Positions 1-10,919 of a stretch of 64,000 nt of DNA are shown here, piece after piece; within the stretch, counting starts at the first letter, position 1, and every line of letters begins with the position of its first letter. Source of the stretch: Auriscalpium vulgare (lineage: Eukaryota; Basidiomycota; Agaricomycetes; Russulales; Auriscalpiaceae); assembly GCA_019915015.1 (NCBI GenBank), contig JAHBBC010000022.1, forward strand, positions 124,001 through 188,000. The letters are read 5' to 3'. The position numbers were made by a program, and so were the translations under genes. Under the pieces are notes generated by a model. It ran no database searches. It was not told where the DNA came from and was given only the letters and a program-made list of their open reading frames with translations.

Positions 1-1340
1 TGCTCGGCTGACATCATGGTCCATACAAATTGCATCCACCCCATTTCAGAAAGAGCTAGCCCAATTCTGCGTGTTGGATGCCGGCGTCGTCGATGATGGG
101 CTATGGGCGGAGCAATTACTACGATGTCCAACGCCGGTGCGCCGTAAACTGCCTTTCGAATTCTTCTTTCTGACGCTGACTTCACCAGGCCAGGATGACA
201 CAGATCAGTAGATCCAGGCTTCACCCATCGTCGATGGACCATTCGCGGTGACACCCTCGCCAGCAGTCACAACCGAAGGGCCGCGCGACCTCTCGCCTCA
301 TCGCTCCAGCTCGCCTGCTTCGTACGCCAGCTCTCCCCAACGCCACCTCGCGCAAGATTGTATCGAACAGGGAATGATCAAATTATCCGCTGTAAGTACA
401 TTTCCTCTCCGCATATGAGCCTGCCGGTACTTATATCACCCGCACACGCGCTGTGAAACCATCGCCGGACCTGTTGCTTCCATCTCATCGGGCGCAACAT
501 CGCAATTCCAGAACGTGTATAGATGGTGCCTGTACAGGCATATGGGACGGTCAGTCAGAGAGTTGCGTGCAATGACCGCCTGACGAACGGTGCGCGGGCA
601 ATGGCTTTTATCTCTACTTCTCTGACTTGAACGTTTGTAGACCCCGCCCTTCTCCCGTGACATTCGACGTGACTCTGTCGTCGTTGCCATGGTCCTGTAT
701 CCTGTGGGCCGGCAGTGGATGCCACCCCTCTGCCGTGCGATTATGTCTATCCTCGTTGGCCTGCACCGGCCGGAAGAAAACCTATCCGTCGCTCAATGTG
801 TGGCGAGGACGTAGGACTCGGAGAACGTCTGCGTCGTTGCGCATCATCGGGGCGGAGGTGTGTACCAACCGCAGTTGGCGCATAGCAAATACTGATGCTT
901 GGAATGTATAATGCTCGGCACTCAACGGCACATATTGCTGACACTCATGTTTCGGTCGCCTCGTCGCATCCTGGCTGGCTAGATCGACGGCGATTGCGCT
1001 CTGGTCATTCGAGGAGGTTGGTCTAGGAGAATCGCTGTGCGCTGAGCTCAGGGCGTGCTCGGTGAGATCTTAGGGGGCGTGCCAGACACGGGAGGGCCAA
1101 TGAGTGAGCGAGCGAGGCACGACCAAGTGTCAGCGCATGTCGGCGCAGCCTGTGGGTGGCATACAGACAACTTGTATTTGCCTGCTCATACTTGTGCTGT
1201 GTATTGGACACTGATCATCTGTATGCATTACACACGCCGCTACTCCCTTTGTCGTAGGAACACGTCTCGTTCGCGGATTGACCAGCATGCACGCGGAGGG
1301 ATCCCGGATGCGAGCGTCACATCGAATATTGAAGGTGAGG
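1..1340. repeat. Dispersed repeat family R1, copy A
   Basis: This stretch resembles segments at about 9165-10545, 20770-22150, 22200-23500 and, on the opposite strand, 53500-54290. Shared landmarks include a block around 570-650 (a 'gaacggtgcgcg' core), a block around 70-200 with paired 'ttggatgcc' and 'tccaacgccgg' motifs, and a block around 970-1290 rich in 'gagcgagcgagg'. Copies are diverged, with many indels. No intact protein is visible, but exon-like fragments recur with GT donors, so the family may derive from a decayed multi-copy gene or transposon. Element ends could not be set; this copy may start outside the window. Confidence 0.6.
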
Positions 1341-1811
1341 ATGGCGATGGTATGGTGGTACTAGAGAGACAGGTGTAGCAAAGCACTGTACGATATTAAG
1401 TCTAGAAAGATGAGAGTGAGCGGTATGTGCACCGGATATTGCGTGCTAGCTATGGTCCCACCTCCAGCGCCGCCTGCATCGCGCGCTCTCGAAGGAATTG
1501 GACTGCCTGCCGGCGCATCGCCCGTCACCGTCAGACTGATACCCACAAGCGCGTCCTGCTGCCAAGATAGGTGTGGCCCGCGCACCAGAAGGATCATCTA
1601 CGTACGGCCGTACGTTCCGGCGTCCACTCCGAATACACCGTTCCTCATCGCAAGATGGACCGGAAAAAATAAGTATACAATGATTTCCTTCCTGTACACT
1701 ATATGACTCGCCCCCGACATTGATTACACTTTAATCAAAGTGAATTCAAAGCACAGTACCCGAACACAACGAAATACAACCGCACGGTATGAGGCAAAAA
1801 GGCAAGGTCCA
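1341..1811. other. Intergenic stretch, no gene seen
   Basis: Lies between repeat copy A and the stop codon of the transporter gene. Only short, unconvincing ORFs on both strands. It presumably includes the transporter's 3' UTR. Confidence 0.5.
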
Positions 1812-3627
1812 TTAGACCCTCCACGTGTTGTATCGGCGAACAATGAGGCGCCGAGAAACGACAAACATGAACGCGGCAACCGTGGTCATGGACTGCAGCG
1901 CCCGAGATAAATGTCAGAACGTAAAACGGCGGGATACGACAGGTACGTACAGCGCTGAATGCCATGGGTTTGGTCCATGAAAACGTTGATCCCAGCAACG
2001 CGCCGTCAATAGGGGTGCCGGTGAGGGCGCCGATGGAGCCGAGTGCAAAGAATCCCATACGTATTCTATTGACCTCATAATATTCGGAATCAGCTCACAT
2101 GCAACGCCACTACGCAGGACATTCGCACCCGAGCTCTTTCTCATTTTTGCTCATTTTGCTGAGAACCGGAGAAAGCAACGCAAACCCTGTGTGGGAGATG
2201 GAAGGCAAACTGCAGCTGTTATGGCGAGGGTCACTTACAAGCTCCTGCGAAGAAGCCGTAGATGATGGCAAATGCGACCACTCCTCCGACGGACTTGACG
2301 GCGAAGAACGACCATGCGAGGATGGCGCACCCGATGGACGCCGCGGCGATCATGTTCACTGGGCCGTACGTCTCTGCAAGGAGGTTCGGCAGGATGCGCC
2401 CAGGGATGCCCGCGCCGTTCATTATTGTCAGCTACGATGATAAGAGCTTGGTCATGGAAAGAATTACAGAGTTGATATATTTATCGTACCGTGTAGAAAG
2501 CAAACGTCGGGTCCATGCCATGAAGGATGGTAAAAAGCTGCGTATAAAAATCTGCGAGAGTCGAATTAACAAGCCCGCATATCACTACACAGACGTGCTT
2601 AGTCACAAGGAAAGTACAGCCCCCATTGAATGAATAATCCACTGTCGGACTCGAAATCAGTCTCGTAGCGTGTGTGGCGCAAGTGATCGTACACACCCAA
2701 GTGCGAGGCACATGTACGGAGCGTCTGCGATGAGGTCTTTCAACTTCGTCGGCTGCTCCGACTTGCTGGCTGACTTGCGCGGGTACGCAGTCATACAAGC
2801 GTTCGCTACCAGTAGCATTCCGAGCACCAGGAATGCCGATGCGCGGACGCTCCACCCAAACGAGACGGGGTGGTGTATGAGCTGGTTCAGCATGATCGGA
2901 AAAAATGTGCCGCCGACGGGCACGCCTCAAATCAACGTGGTCTCAGCGCGCCACGAAAATAAACTGGGAAACTGAATTTGCGTACCGCTGGATGCGATTC
3001 CCATGGCCAGTGTCCGTCGCTTGCGCCAGTGCTCAGCCTGTACGGCCAGGGCAGGCACGTACACCATGCCGCCTCCGATGCCCATACCGACACCTTGCGA
3101 GAGAAAAAGTTGATAATATCGGTCCGTGTGGGCGATGGAGAGCATCATGAGCCTGGCGACGCGTCTGTCACCAAATGAACAAGATGCCGGTGGAAAGGTG
3201 CTCACGACAAGACATATATCACAGAGCCGAGACCGACTACAAGCCGGAAGTGTCCCATGTCATATAGTTTGCCAGCAGGGAGCCCGGTTGCAATGAAAAG
3301 AAAAACTTGCGTAGAGCCGATCCAGCTGACGCGTGTCGCGGATGCGGCATGAGAGCGAGTGTAGAGGTCCTGGTAGATACCGAAGGAGTACGCGTAGCCG
3401 AACGTGGCCGCGATGGCGAGCCAGCTAGCGGTGGGACGGATGAGACCAACGAAAACCAGAGCCTTGTTGACGACTTACGCGCCAAAAAGAGTCAACCATG
3501 CGGCAGCTCCGCCGTCCATGCGCCTCGTGACTTCAACAACTTGGGTCTCTGCGTCGCGTTCCTTAGTCGAGTCGGCGCAATCTTCAAGCTGGTCGGTCGT
3601 GCGCATGTCGACAACGGGCGAATCCAT
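1812..3627 (-). CDS. MFS transporter, monocarboxylate transporter (MCT/SLC16-like) family
   Basis: Probable plasma-membrane permease with about 12 membrane segments, estimated at 430-450 residues over about nine exons. The start at 3627 gives MDSPVVDM, a charged cytoplasmic N-terminus, then the MCT-type first-helix signature DGGAAAWLTLFGAW. Later exons read FGYAYSFGIYQDLYT, SQGVGMGIGGGMVYVPALAV with EHWRKRRTLAMGIASSG, YFYTQLFTILHGMDPTFAFYT, IMNGAGIPGRILPNLLAETYG and RMGFFALGSIGALTGTPIDG; the protein ends in RRYNTWRV. Introns at about 3425-3478 and 2926-2985 keep frame, and I found no lesion. One cytoplasmic loop (before SKNEKELG) looks short for the family. Substrate is unknown; fungal MCT-like proteins are mostly uncharacterised. 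Its upstream region is duplicated at the hydrolase gene 4 kb away. Confidence 0.85.
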
Positions 3628-4102
3628 GACTCTGTGGTTGCAGGAGCGAATAGAGGGAATAAACACCACGGAGGGCACGTTGCAATAGATGTTACCTTGA
3701 ACCTGAAACAAGACACAATCCAGTTGGCCCTGTTTGCGCTTGCTCGGGAGCGGCTCGCGGGGCGGTGTGGACTCCGGACAGCGACGGAGGGGTGCGCGCA
3801 CGCGGTGGACGATAGCCAAGGCCAACTGGCAGCGCGAACTAGGCGAAAGTGGGCGCCAAGTTACGCGGCGCGGCGGGACAACGACTGAATAGTGCTGGCC
3901 AGAGATCATCGATCATCGAGATCGACATCAGCTACATAGCTAGAGACAACGCACCGGTCAAAGATCACACCGAGCCGGGGTTAATTTGGTGCGGCGCTTG
4001 GCAATATGTTTGTTCCCGCGTCAAACTTGCCGTTGTATTGTGCGACAGACACATTGGAAGCAGTTGGTACCAGTCATTGGACCTTGTAAGCGATGTACGC
4101 TG
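3628..4102 (-). promoter_or_regulatory. Transporter upstream region, half of a duplicated promoter pair
   Basis: Reading away from the transporter start codon, this DNA aligns with 7602-8042, the upstream region of the hydrolase gene. The match covers the 5' leader, a 'ggcgaaagtgggcgccaa' block, an 'agtgctggccagagatc' block and a distal block near 4070-4102. About 60 bases near 3778-3840 are missing from the other copy. The similarity continues through the ATG for about seven codons (MDSPVVD against MDSPGVD), then stops. No TATA box was assigned here. Confidence 0.7.
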
Positions 4103-4342
4103 AGCCTACCGACGTGTCAGCCGCTGGGCAGCCAAAATATGTCGCTGTTCATTACAAGCTCGTGCCGCAGGCCCTCGGAGTTGATTTTCCTGTCTAATCC
4201 GTACCAAACTGCAAGAAAAACGATAATCAGGACGTACTCTAGAATAGAAGGGCACGATGGTGTCAAATGAAGACTGACGTCAACGACAGGCTCCTACTCG
4301 CGCGTGGGCGGCCACGCCCGCTCAGAGCCCTGCCTGTCCCGC

Positions 4343-4693
4343 ATGTCGATCCGCCGACTGTCCCTTGTCCTTGTCCTGCTCGCCACCGCCGAAACAGCAC
4401 CCGTCGTGCTCACGCCCTCTATCGTGCCCACCGGCTCGTCCTCGCCGCCGCGCCACAGCATATCGCCGCTGAGGGTGCGCGTTGCCTTCTACCCCACTGA
4501 CATCGTCCGGCACTTCGCGCTCGCGTGCGCCGATGCCCATCAACACAGGCCTGGCAACGGGAGGCCACAGCTCTGCGGGGCAGCTATGCATGCGGCTCCC
4601 TCCCTCCAACCCATCCCGTGCAGCAGTCCTGCGCCAGACTGCGTGGCGATGGGCACCGGCGGAACGCACAGTCCGCGTCCGCATGGCGCTTGA
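4343..4693 (+). CDS. Possible secreted-protein ORF (weak)
   Basis: An open frame from the ATG at 4343 starts MSIRRLSLVLVLLATAETAP, which has the shape of a signal peptide (basic residues, a leucine/valine core, then A-x-A-like cleavage). The remaining ~95 residues are rich in Pro, Ala, Arg and His and match no family I recognise. Codon usage is not convincing and no intron or promoter supports it. It could equally be a chance ORF in GC-rich DNA; treat it as a candidate only. Confidence 0.2.
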   Translation: MSIRRLSLVLVLLATAETAPVVLTPSIVPTGSSSPPRHSISPLRVRVAFYPTDIVRHFALACADAHQHRPGNGRPQLCGAAMHAAPSLQPIPCSSPAPDCVAMGTGGTHSPRPHGA

Positions 4694-6218
4694 CGCCATC
4701 TTGTGCCAGGCGCGGTTCTACGGCGTGAGGGTGACGAGCGGCCCTGCCAAACGGGATACGCCTTCACTGAATGTGCACCGAGCGCGACAGTGGCATGGGG
4801 AGCGCTTGGGTGAGTTGAATACCTGCGGCTCATTCAGAGACGCACCGCTGTAGAGCGGACGGGTCAAGACCTACCACGAGCTCGTCCCCACTGACCGCCT
4901 CCTCGTCGCTCCAGCCTACAGCGTCCGCTCGAGGAGATTGGTTGATCACGATGGTGCAGAGTTGTTGGTGAGCTGGCGCGGCAGCGCGGGTACTGGGAAG
5001 CGCACATCGTTCGAATCGACCGCTGCGGAAACATCGCACTCGTCGGGCGGGCAGCGGATGGCGGAGGAGACCAATGAAGACCTTTGCGAGCACGTTGTCA
5101 GCCCAGGAGGCGGGAGAGTGATACGCTGGAAACAGACCTGAACGAGCTTCCGATGCTGCACAGACAGTACAGATTGGCCACCAAATGCAGGTCGCGTGTC
5201 TTGCAGGTCGTCTATGGGAGAGTGAGTGCGCTGTCGTCGTGGCAGCGCCGGGAGAATGTCGGTGTTGACGTAAGCTGCTTTTGCTACCGAGGCTGCCAAG
5301 CGCTGAGGGCGCTACATACTACACTCGGGTCTTTAGTAGAGTCTAGTAGGAGGCCCATGGGAGACACGGTACGTTTGTCGCGATCGACTTGCTCAGATAT
5401 TGCCTGCTCAATCTCCTCTTGGTCAGGCTCACTTTCTGCGGCACCAACGCCATTGTCAGCAACGTTCGCAGTGACAGATCCTCTGGCGCGGTTATGGCGC
5501 CTCGATTGTCTGCCGCACAGGACCAACTTGCTGTGAGTACTTCCGTCCTGACACGATATGTTTTTCTATGCTTCCTGCATGGATACACGGAGCGCAACAG
5601 ACAGCATGCTTCACTCCCCGCTTTCAGCGCGGTACCATCTAGGGAGCAAGCACGCTCCGTCGTGTTGTCACGCGATCTCCTCGCAATGTGTGCTTTTGGT
5701 ATCGAATTGCGCGTGGAGAGCGGGTCGCAGGTCAACGATCTGTGGTACACCTGGTTGGTCTCCGCATCATCATTTCTCCAATATATTGCTCAATTTCTGC
5801 CAGGCCGAGGTGACGAAGCACATGTCGGACGTTGTCCTCGCCCCGTTGTCACTGCCACCGTCAGCGTGCTGTATTACGCCCTGTCGACGGACGGCGGGAA
5901 GTAAATGGCTACGATATCGGCAGATCTTTTTCGCATGGACTTGCTCGGTGCGGCACTGGACGCTGCCGTTCCTGAACGCGTGCAGGTAAGGTCTCGCGGG
6001 GATGTCCTGAGGGTGTCCCCGCAGAAAAGAAGCCTGGCAGCCCCCACTACTCAATCGACGGCTATGAGCAAGAACAGAGCCTAGGTCCGACTTCGAAGAA
6101 GAAGACAGCTGGTTCATATATTCATAGCATAGTATGGTCGCCTTACATGTAGATTCTGTGTACGAATATCACTAGTTCATGTATTGAAATGTTTCAGCCA
6201 CTTTTACGGTCCGCCTAT
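4694..6218. other. No recognised gene; scattered exon-like fragments
   Basis: This 1.5 kb holds several minus-strand open fragments. One near 5390-5480 contains an acidic segment (ESEPDQEEIEQAISEQVD) and another near 5765-5815 reads LAEIEQYIGEMMM. They could be remnants of a coiled-coil-rich gene, but I could not join them into a convincing model and recognise no domain. Confidence 0.35.
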
Positions 6219-7601
6219 TCAAAGTTTAGCTTGTGGTGAGATCGGCATCCGCAAAATGTCAAGAATAGCTCGCGAAAGCTCATCCGGCTTCTCTTGAGGA
6301 ATCTGCAGCGACGCATCGCGCAATTAGAACAGACCGTCTTCCTGTAAATTAGATCACTCACGTAGTGCCCCGCTCCTTTAATGACTGTAATTGTAGCTCC
6401 TTGCCGCTGCAGCCTCTGGTGTTGCACGGTCAAAGCCTCTTCCAATTTCTTAGACCTATCCGGGACAGGTCAGCATAGCATAGTGCTCTGCATACTCGCT
6501 GAAGGCGCACCAAAGTCCTCGAACTTCCCCGACAACAATATGCATTGGAATGACACTGGCGGCGGCCTGGAGACTGCTCTCGAACTCATGCGCATGATCG
6601 AAATCAGCCCAGGTGGCGCTTTCCTGTTCCGGCGGCGTTTTCGTCACAACTTCGCCGCTCTCGGTGGTCCTAAAGTGCACCCTCTGTCGCCAGCAGTGCA
6701 TCCAACTGCTTGAATAATTTTACAATGCGAATCTGGAGAGGAACGTACGCGTAACGGCTCGAATGCCTCGGGGTGGAATGATTTCCACGGCTCATGCGTG
6801 CGCAGATATGTCAAGGCATCACTGTAAGATCCCCATCTTGCAGGCCGGGCTTTATTGTAGGCCTTGATGGCGTTCACATGGCGCGCAAGGTGCGACAGAT
6901 ATTCCGGAGGGATCTCGGTGCCTTCAATCATGAAGATAGAAGAGAAATTTGAGCGCAAGTCTGACGTCGACATGCCGAAAAACCTGCACGCATCCGTCAG
7001 AACCTCTCTGTCGTCGGAGCATTGAGACACTGACAGAGCCGCAACGCCTGCGGAATGAGTGATCGCGACCAGATTCGTGCGGTCGCCAGGGTGCACATGC
7101 GGCGATTCCACCAGCGCTTTGATCGCAGCGCCGTACCGGGCGATGGGAACTGTAGCAACCGTCAGTAGGGTAGATGTTGAAGCATAGTGCGAAATTCGAC
7201 TTACAGAGTTCCTTGTAGCGGCTCGTCAGCAGGGCCTCGTTGAGAACGGCACCGTCGCCGTGATTCGGCGGCTCGACGACCCACGCAGCCCCGAAACGCA
7301 CCGGGCTATGTTGCTGCGCCTGGAACAAACGCCTTACAAGCGGAATCCACAACTCTGCATCTGGTCAACCATCAGCAGCCAGTTCGGACTCCTCCTCAAT
7401 AACAAGCGACTCACTAACGCCAATGGCGCAGGTCAGGAGCAGATTTACGGTGCGCGCACTGGTCAATTCGCTTTCAGGCAGAGTCGACGTGAAGCGAGTG
7501 GCCTTGAATTTTAAGGGGACATCGCTATTGTGCTGTACCTGAGGGCATGTAAGGATGTACGAATCAGAGCGCAAAAGCCCATCGACACCAGGCGAATCCA
7601 T
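6219..7601 (-). CDS. Alpha/beta hydrolase fold protein
   Basis: Predicted soluble serine hydrolase of about 370 residues. It starts MDSPGVDGLLRSDSYI at 7601. The N-terminal strand region reads RTVNLLLTCAIGV. After an intron with a GTGAGT donor come LWIPLVRRLFQAQQ and the loop EPPNHGDGAVLNEA. The nucleophile elbow is ITHSAG, so the first Gly of G-x-S-x-G is Thr here. A late IVVGEV strand precedes ITVIKGAGHY with the candidate catalytic His, then IPQEKPDELSRAILDIL and the stop at 6219. At least six exons. An apparent frame break near 6690-6755 disappears if the acceptor just before RVHFRTTESGEVV is used (intron ~79 bases). It resembles fungal hydrolases annotated loosely as secondary-metabolism enzymes, but no cluster is present. 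Substrate unknown. Confidence 0.8.
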
Positions 7602-8042
7602 GATTCTGTGGTTGCAGGAGCGGATAGAGAGAAGAAACGCCCTAGAGGTAGGAGAGGGCACGTTGCAACAGTTTTTACCTTGAACCCGAGACAATATACG
7701 ATCCAGTGCTTGACCGTGTTTGCGCCTGCCTCGAGAAGCGGCTCTCGGGGCAGTGTCGACTCCGGCGCACGCGTGAACCAGGCGAAAGTGGGCGCCAACG
7801 TACGCGGCGCGGCGGGGCGACTGAATGGTGCTGGCCAGAGATCGTCGATCATCAGCTACATAAAAGGAGAAGTTCCGCAAGAGAATAATGGTGCTCACCG
7901 GTCGAAAAGCACACCGAGCGGGGCTGATTTGATGCGATGCATGGCAATATCTTCGTTCCCGAGCCAAAGTTGCTGTCCTATTACACATTGCATTGTAAGT
8001 AGCCGGCGCCTATCATTGGCCTTTGCAAACGATGTATATTGA
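7602..8042 (-). promoter_or_regulatory. Hydrolase upstream region, second half of the duplicated promoter pair
   Basis: Aligns with 3628-4102 in the same order and orientation relative to its gene. Conserved blocks include 'ccttgaacc' near 7678, 'aggcgaaagtgggcgcca' near 7780, 'ctggccagagatcgtcgatc' near 7832, and a distal block ending 'gatgta(c/t)' just before 8042. It contains 'tacataaaaggag' near 7856, which is not preserved as such in the other copy. The shared block ends in the first codons of each gene. Confidence 0.7.
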
Positions 8043-8430
8043 GCGAGCGCTACCGTACCCAACGCTCGATGGATAGGCCCGCATGCCACGCAGGTCTCCC
8101 CATGGTACACCACGAGTTGGCCTGGCGGACGTGTGGTAGGCACTCGGTGTGAAGAGACACGCGGTAACCGTCCTCGGGGATCCAATTAGTGGTTTCAAAA
8201 GGCCGCCCATATCCCAATACGATGCAAAAGCACGAAACAACCGCAGGTGCACGGTGACCGCGACTGATGTCCGAGACGCGCGACACGCGACTGATCGATC
8301 TGATCCCCGACGCACCCTCCGCTCACCTCTGCAGCTCAAAGCACACCAGAATCTTCGCTTTACAGTGTGGTGAAGTCAACACGGGTGGGCATTATGGAAG
8401 GAAGGTAAGAAACCATTAGACAGGCGATGC
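8043..8430. other. Intergenic, nothing recognised
   Basis: No coherent coding signal or clear repeat. Separates the duplicated promoter from the repeat-dense DNA that starts near 8430. Confidence 0.45.
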
Positions 8431-8612
8431 GTGCGCGGAGGTCGACAGACGAGCCTTCAGCAGGAGGCCTTTCTGCGCCGATCGGAGGACTGAGCAGAAG
8501 AAGGACGGCGGGCGTCCTGTGGAGCTGCAGACACACAGATCTGACCGCGAAGGTCCCAGCGTCGCAAAAGGTAAGCACTTGCCATATTGCACGTCCTGTG
8601 GACGCATAAGCT
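8430..8612. repeat. Fragment related to blocks at 14005-14180 and 24590-24780
   Basis: The order of motifs 'gaggtcgacag(a/g)cgag', a 'ggagctgcag' block, a 'cgcgaaggtcccagcgtcgca' block and 'gcacttgcc(a/c)tattgcacgtcc' is shared with both units of the downstream tandem duplication. This is therefore a third, truncated copy outside the duplication. No intact product is visible. Confidence 0.6.
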
Positions 8613-9160
8613 CTCCGGACGGTGCCAAGCGTTAACAGTAGAGTGAGTGAGAGAGTCAAGTGAGAGAGCGAGTCGAGTCTCTGCTGAGTCAGAGCACCGC
8701 CGCCCGCCGCCGCCGCGCCGATGATGCCGGCCGGGCCGAGCTGCCTCCAACACCGCGACAGCCTCAAGTACTCTTTTTGCGCGTCACCAACCTTAGCTTG
8801 ATCATCGCCCACGACACGCTCAACATCGAACTGGCCAAAATGACCGTGCGCGCTATTTTCCCATGCAATGCTGTCGGGCACACGCTCGGGCGCAGCAACG
8901 CCGCCAGTTTGAGGAGACAAGAGACACGAACTGACGGCGCTGACCGCAGAGGCATAGCGCACAGAATGCAAGTATCCTAGTACGGCTCTAGCCAAAAGGA
9001 AGTGATTGCATAGTGATTTGGACGGAGACGGCAAAGGTGCGTTTTTTCTTGTCGTATTCTGCTTGGTGTAGATAGCTGAGATGACTCACATTTCAAGTGT
9101 AAGCACGCTCGCTCCATCTGCATCAACATCGACCCTGCCCTTGCTGGGTGTTGGTATCGC
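8612..9160. repeat. Dispersed repeat R2, copy 1
   Basis: Closely matches 48235-48795, by eye roughly 85-90 percent identical over about 550 bases. It includes 'gagtcagagcaccgccgcc', 'gatgatgccggccgggccga', 'ctggccaaaatgaccgtgcg' and 'cgcagcaacgccgccagttt'. A partial third copy lies near 43330-43500. Neither strand carries an undamaged long frame in both full copies. No terminal inverted repeat was recognised. Confidence 0.7.
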
Positions 9161-9164
9161 CGCG

Positions 9165-10545
9165 CACGATGGATGCCGAGCTCCTGCAGGACCAGTCACA
9201 TTGCCCCACCTCGCGCGATATTGTATGGTCCAGTGATTGACCAAAGTGTCTGCTGTGACCGCCTTTCAGCTATATACTCATTCCACTCAGCGCGTGCCAC
9301 TACCTCCCGCCGAAATCCTCGTAACTGGCACTTCCACCTCATCTGGCGCATGAAGACACAGTCTTGGGTCGGGATTTAGCGGGTCGATGGCGCCTGTACA
9401 AACATACAGGTCGAACAGGTCGATGATTGCGGGCGATGATGCGCGATGAAAGGTGCGCAGGCAATGACTACTATCTCTGCTTTTCTGATACTGTCCATAG
9501 ACCCTGCCTGCTCCTGCAGCGCTCGACAGATTACGCCATCGTCGCCATGGTGCTTTATCCCATGCGCCGACAGTGGACGCCCTCCCTCCTCTCCCCTCCG
9601 CAGCACAACTATCTCATGGTCCTCCTACCCTCGTGAACCCCGGACGCTCGACTGTGCGGAAGACGTTGTTACATGTGGCGAAGACGGTAGGAACTAGCGA
9701 GTGCCTCTAGACGTGTCTTGCGTTGTTGAGCTTCATCAGCGAATTGTTGGACATAATATGGAGGGTACGGTGATCGGGGACTTGGCGAGACAGCGTCCGA
9801 CTCACGGGCGACGCGCATGCCTCGGTTGTCTTGATGGTGCGTTTACTCATGCAATTGGCGCATAGCAGACACTAATTCTTACTGCTCAGCACAAGAGGAG
9901 GCCGCTTGTCCGTGCAAACTCCTTGCCCTTCTCGCCCACACGATGCGCGACGGCGGCGGCCACGACATGGGCGCCGCCGTGCAGTACCCAGCGTGAGCAC
10001 ACATTTATTGCGGCCCCTGTCCATGTACCGCGCTCCAACTAAATTGCTCATACTTAATGAAATGGGCACACGCGTATAGACTTTGGAGCGCAAGCCATCA
10101 GCGTATCCCAGCAAGCCGATGAAGAACACGTACTCGCGCTCCACGGCAAATTTTGCTGAGACAGGTCAGGCTCCAGTTCTTGCTTCGTTCGCCTTCGAAT
10201 TCTGGGTGGCTAGATTGGTGATTGCGCCCTGGCTGTTCGAGGAGTTGAGCTTGGAGGATCCGGGTGTTGGGGGCGTGCTCGGTGCGATCTTACTAGAAGG
10301 TGCGTGTCAGACACGAGCGGGGCACCGAGCGAACGAGCGAGGCGCTACGAAGTGGCAGCGCTGCCAATGGGCGGCGTATAGACAACAATTAGTAGGTCAA
10401 AGTTTGCCTTATCCTGCCGCTGATCACCTGCACGCAGGACGCACCCCGTGCTCGCCTTGCAGTATTGCAGGAACGAGAGCCAGCATGAAGGTGAGGACGG
10501 CCGGTAGATCGTTCGCATTTACCATATACTGACGCTTGGTTTGGG
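9165..10545. repeat. Dispersed repeat family R1, copy C
   Basis: Its first half resembles copy B (21040-21340) and its second half copy D (22260-23330), as if the unit-2 arrangement B+D had been shortened here. An exon-like stretch near 10081-10165 reads FGAQAISVSQQADEEHVLAL in the plus frame and is almost unchanged at 22833-22917. That suggests descent from a protein-coding sequence. The frame then meets a stop in both copies. Confidence 0.6.
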
Positions 10546-10919
10546 CGTAGACGATGCACATAAATGACTACAGAAGTTCTGAGCGACAGGCCATCACGCG
10601 GAAGACGATGCGGGACGGTGGCGCCGTCCGTGTCCCGAGCACGAGTACGCATTATGTAGATCAATGGGATACGCTTACAACTGCTCGAGCCTCAAGTTCA
10701 CCGACGTCCTCCCAGTATGCCTACGGAGCAGATCGAACGGAAGATGCGGAAGTACTAGCGCCCCCAGCGATTGTGATATGTCGACATAATGGAGTCAGCA
10801 GGTGCAAGGATGGGCGACACTCGAGGACTCACGAGGCGGCGCCGACGCGGAGGGTGGTGCACGAGGGAGGAGCTGAGAGGAATAGGCTGTGTGTACCGTC
10901 GCGGACACGCAGCGCCCTG

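Noticed and set aside
2099..3888. Plus-strand ORFs across the transporter locus
   Set aside because: The minus strand gives a continuous spliced transporter with family motifs; the plus ORFs are shadows.
6644..6760. Apparent frameshift inside the alpha/beta hydrolase gene
   Set aside because: Using the downstream acceptor before RVHFRTTESGEVV gives a ~79-base intron and an unbroken frame, so no lesion is needed.
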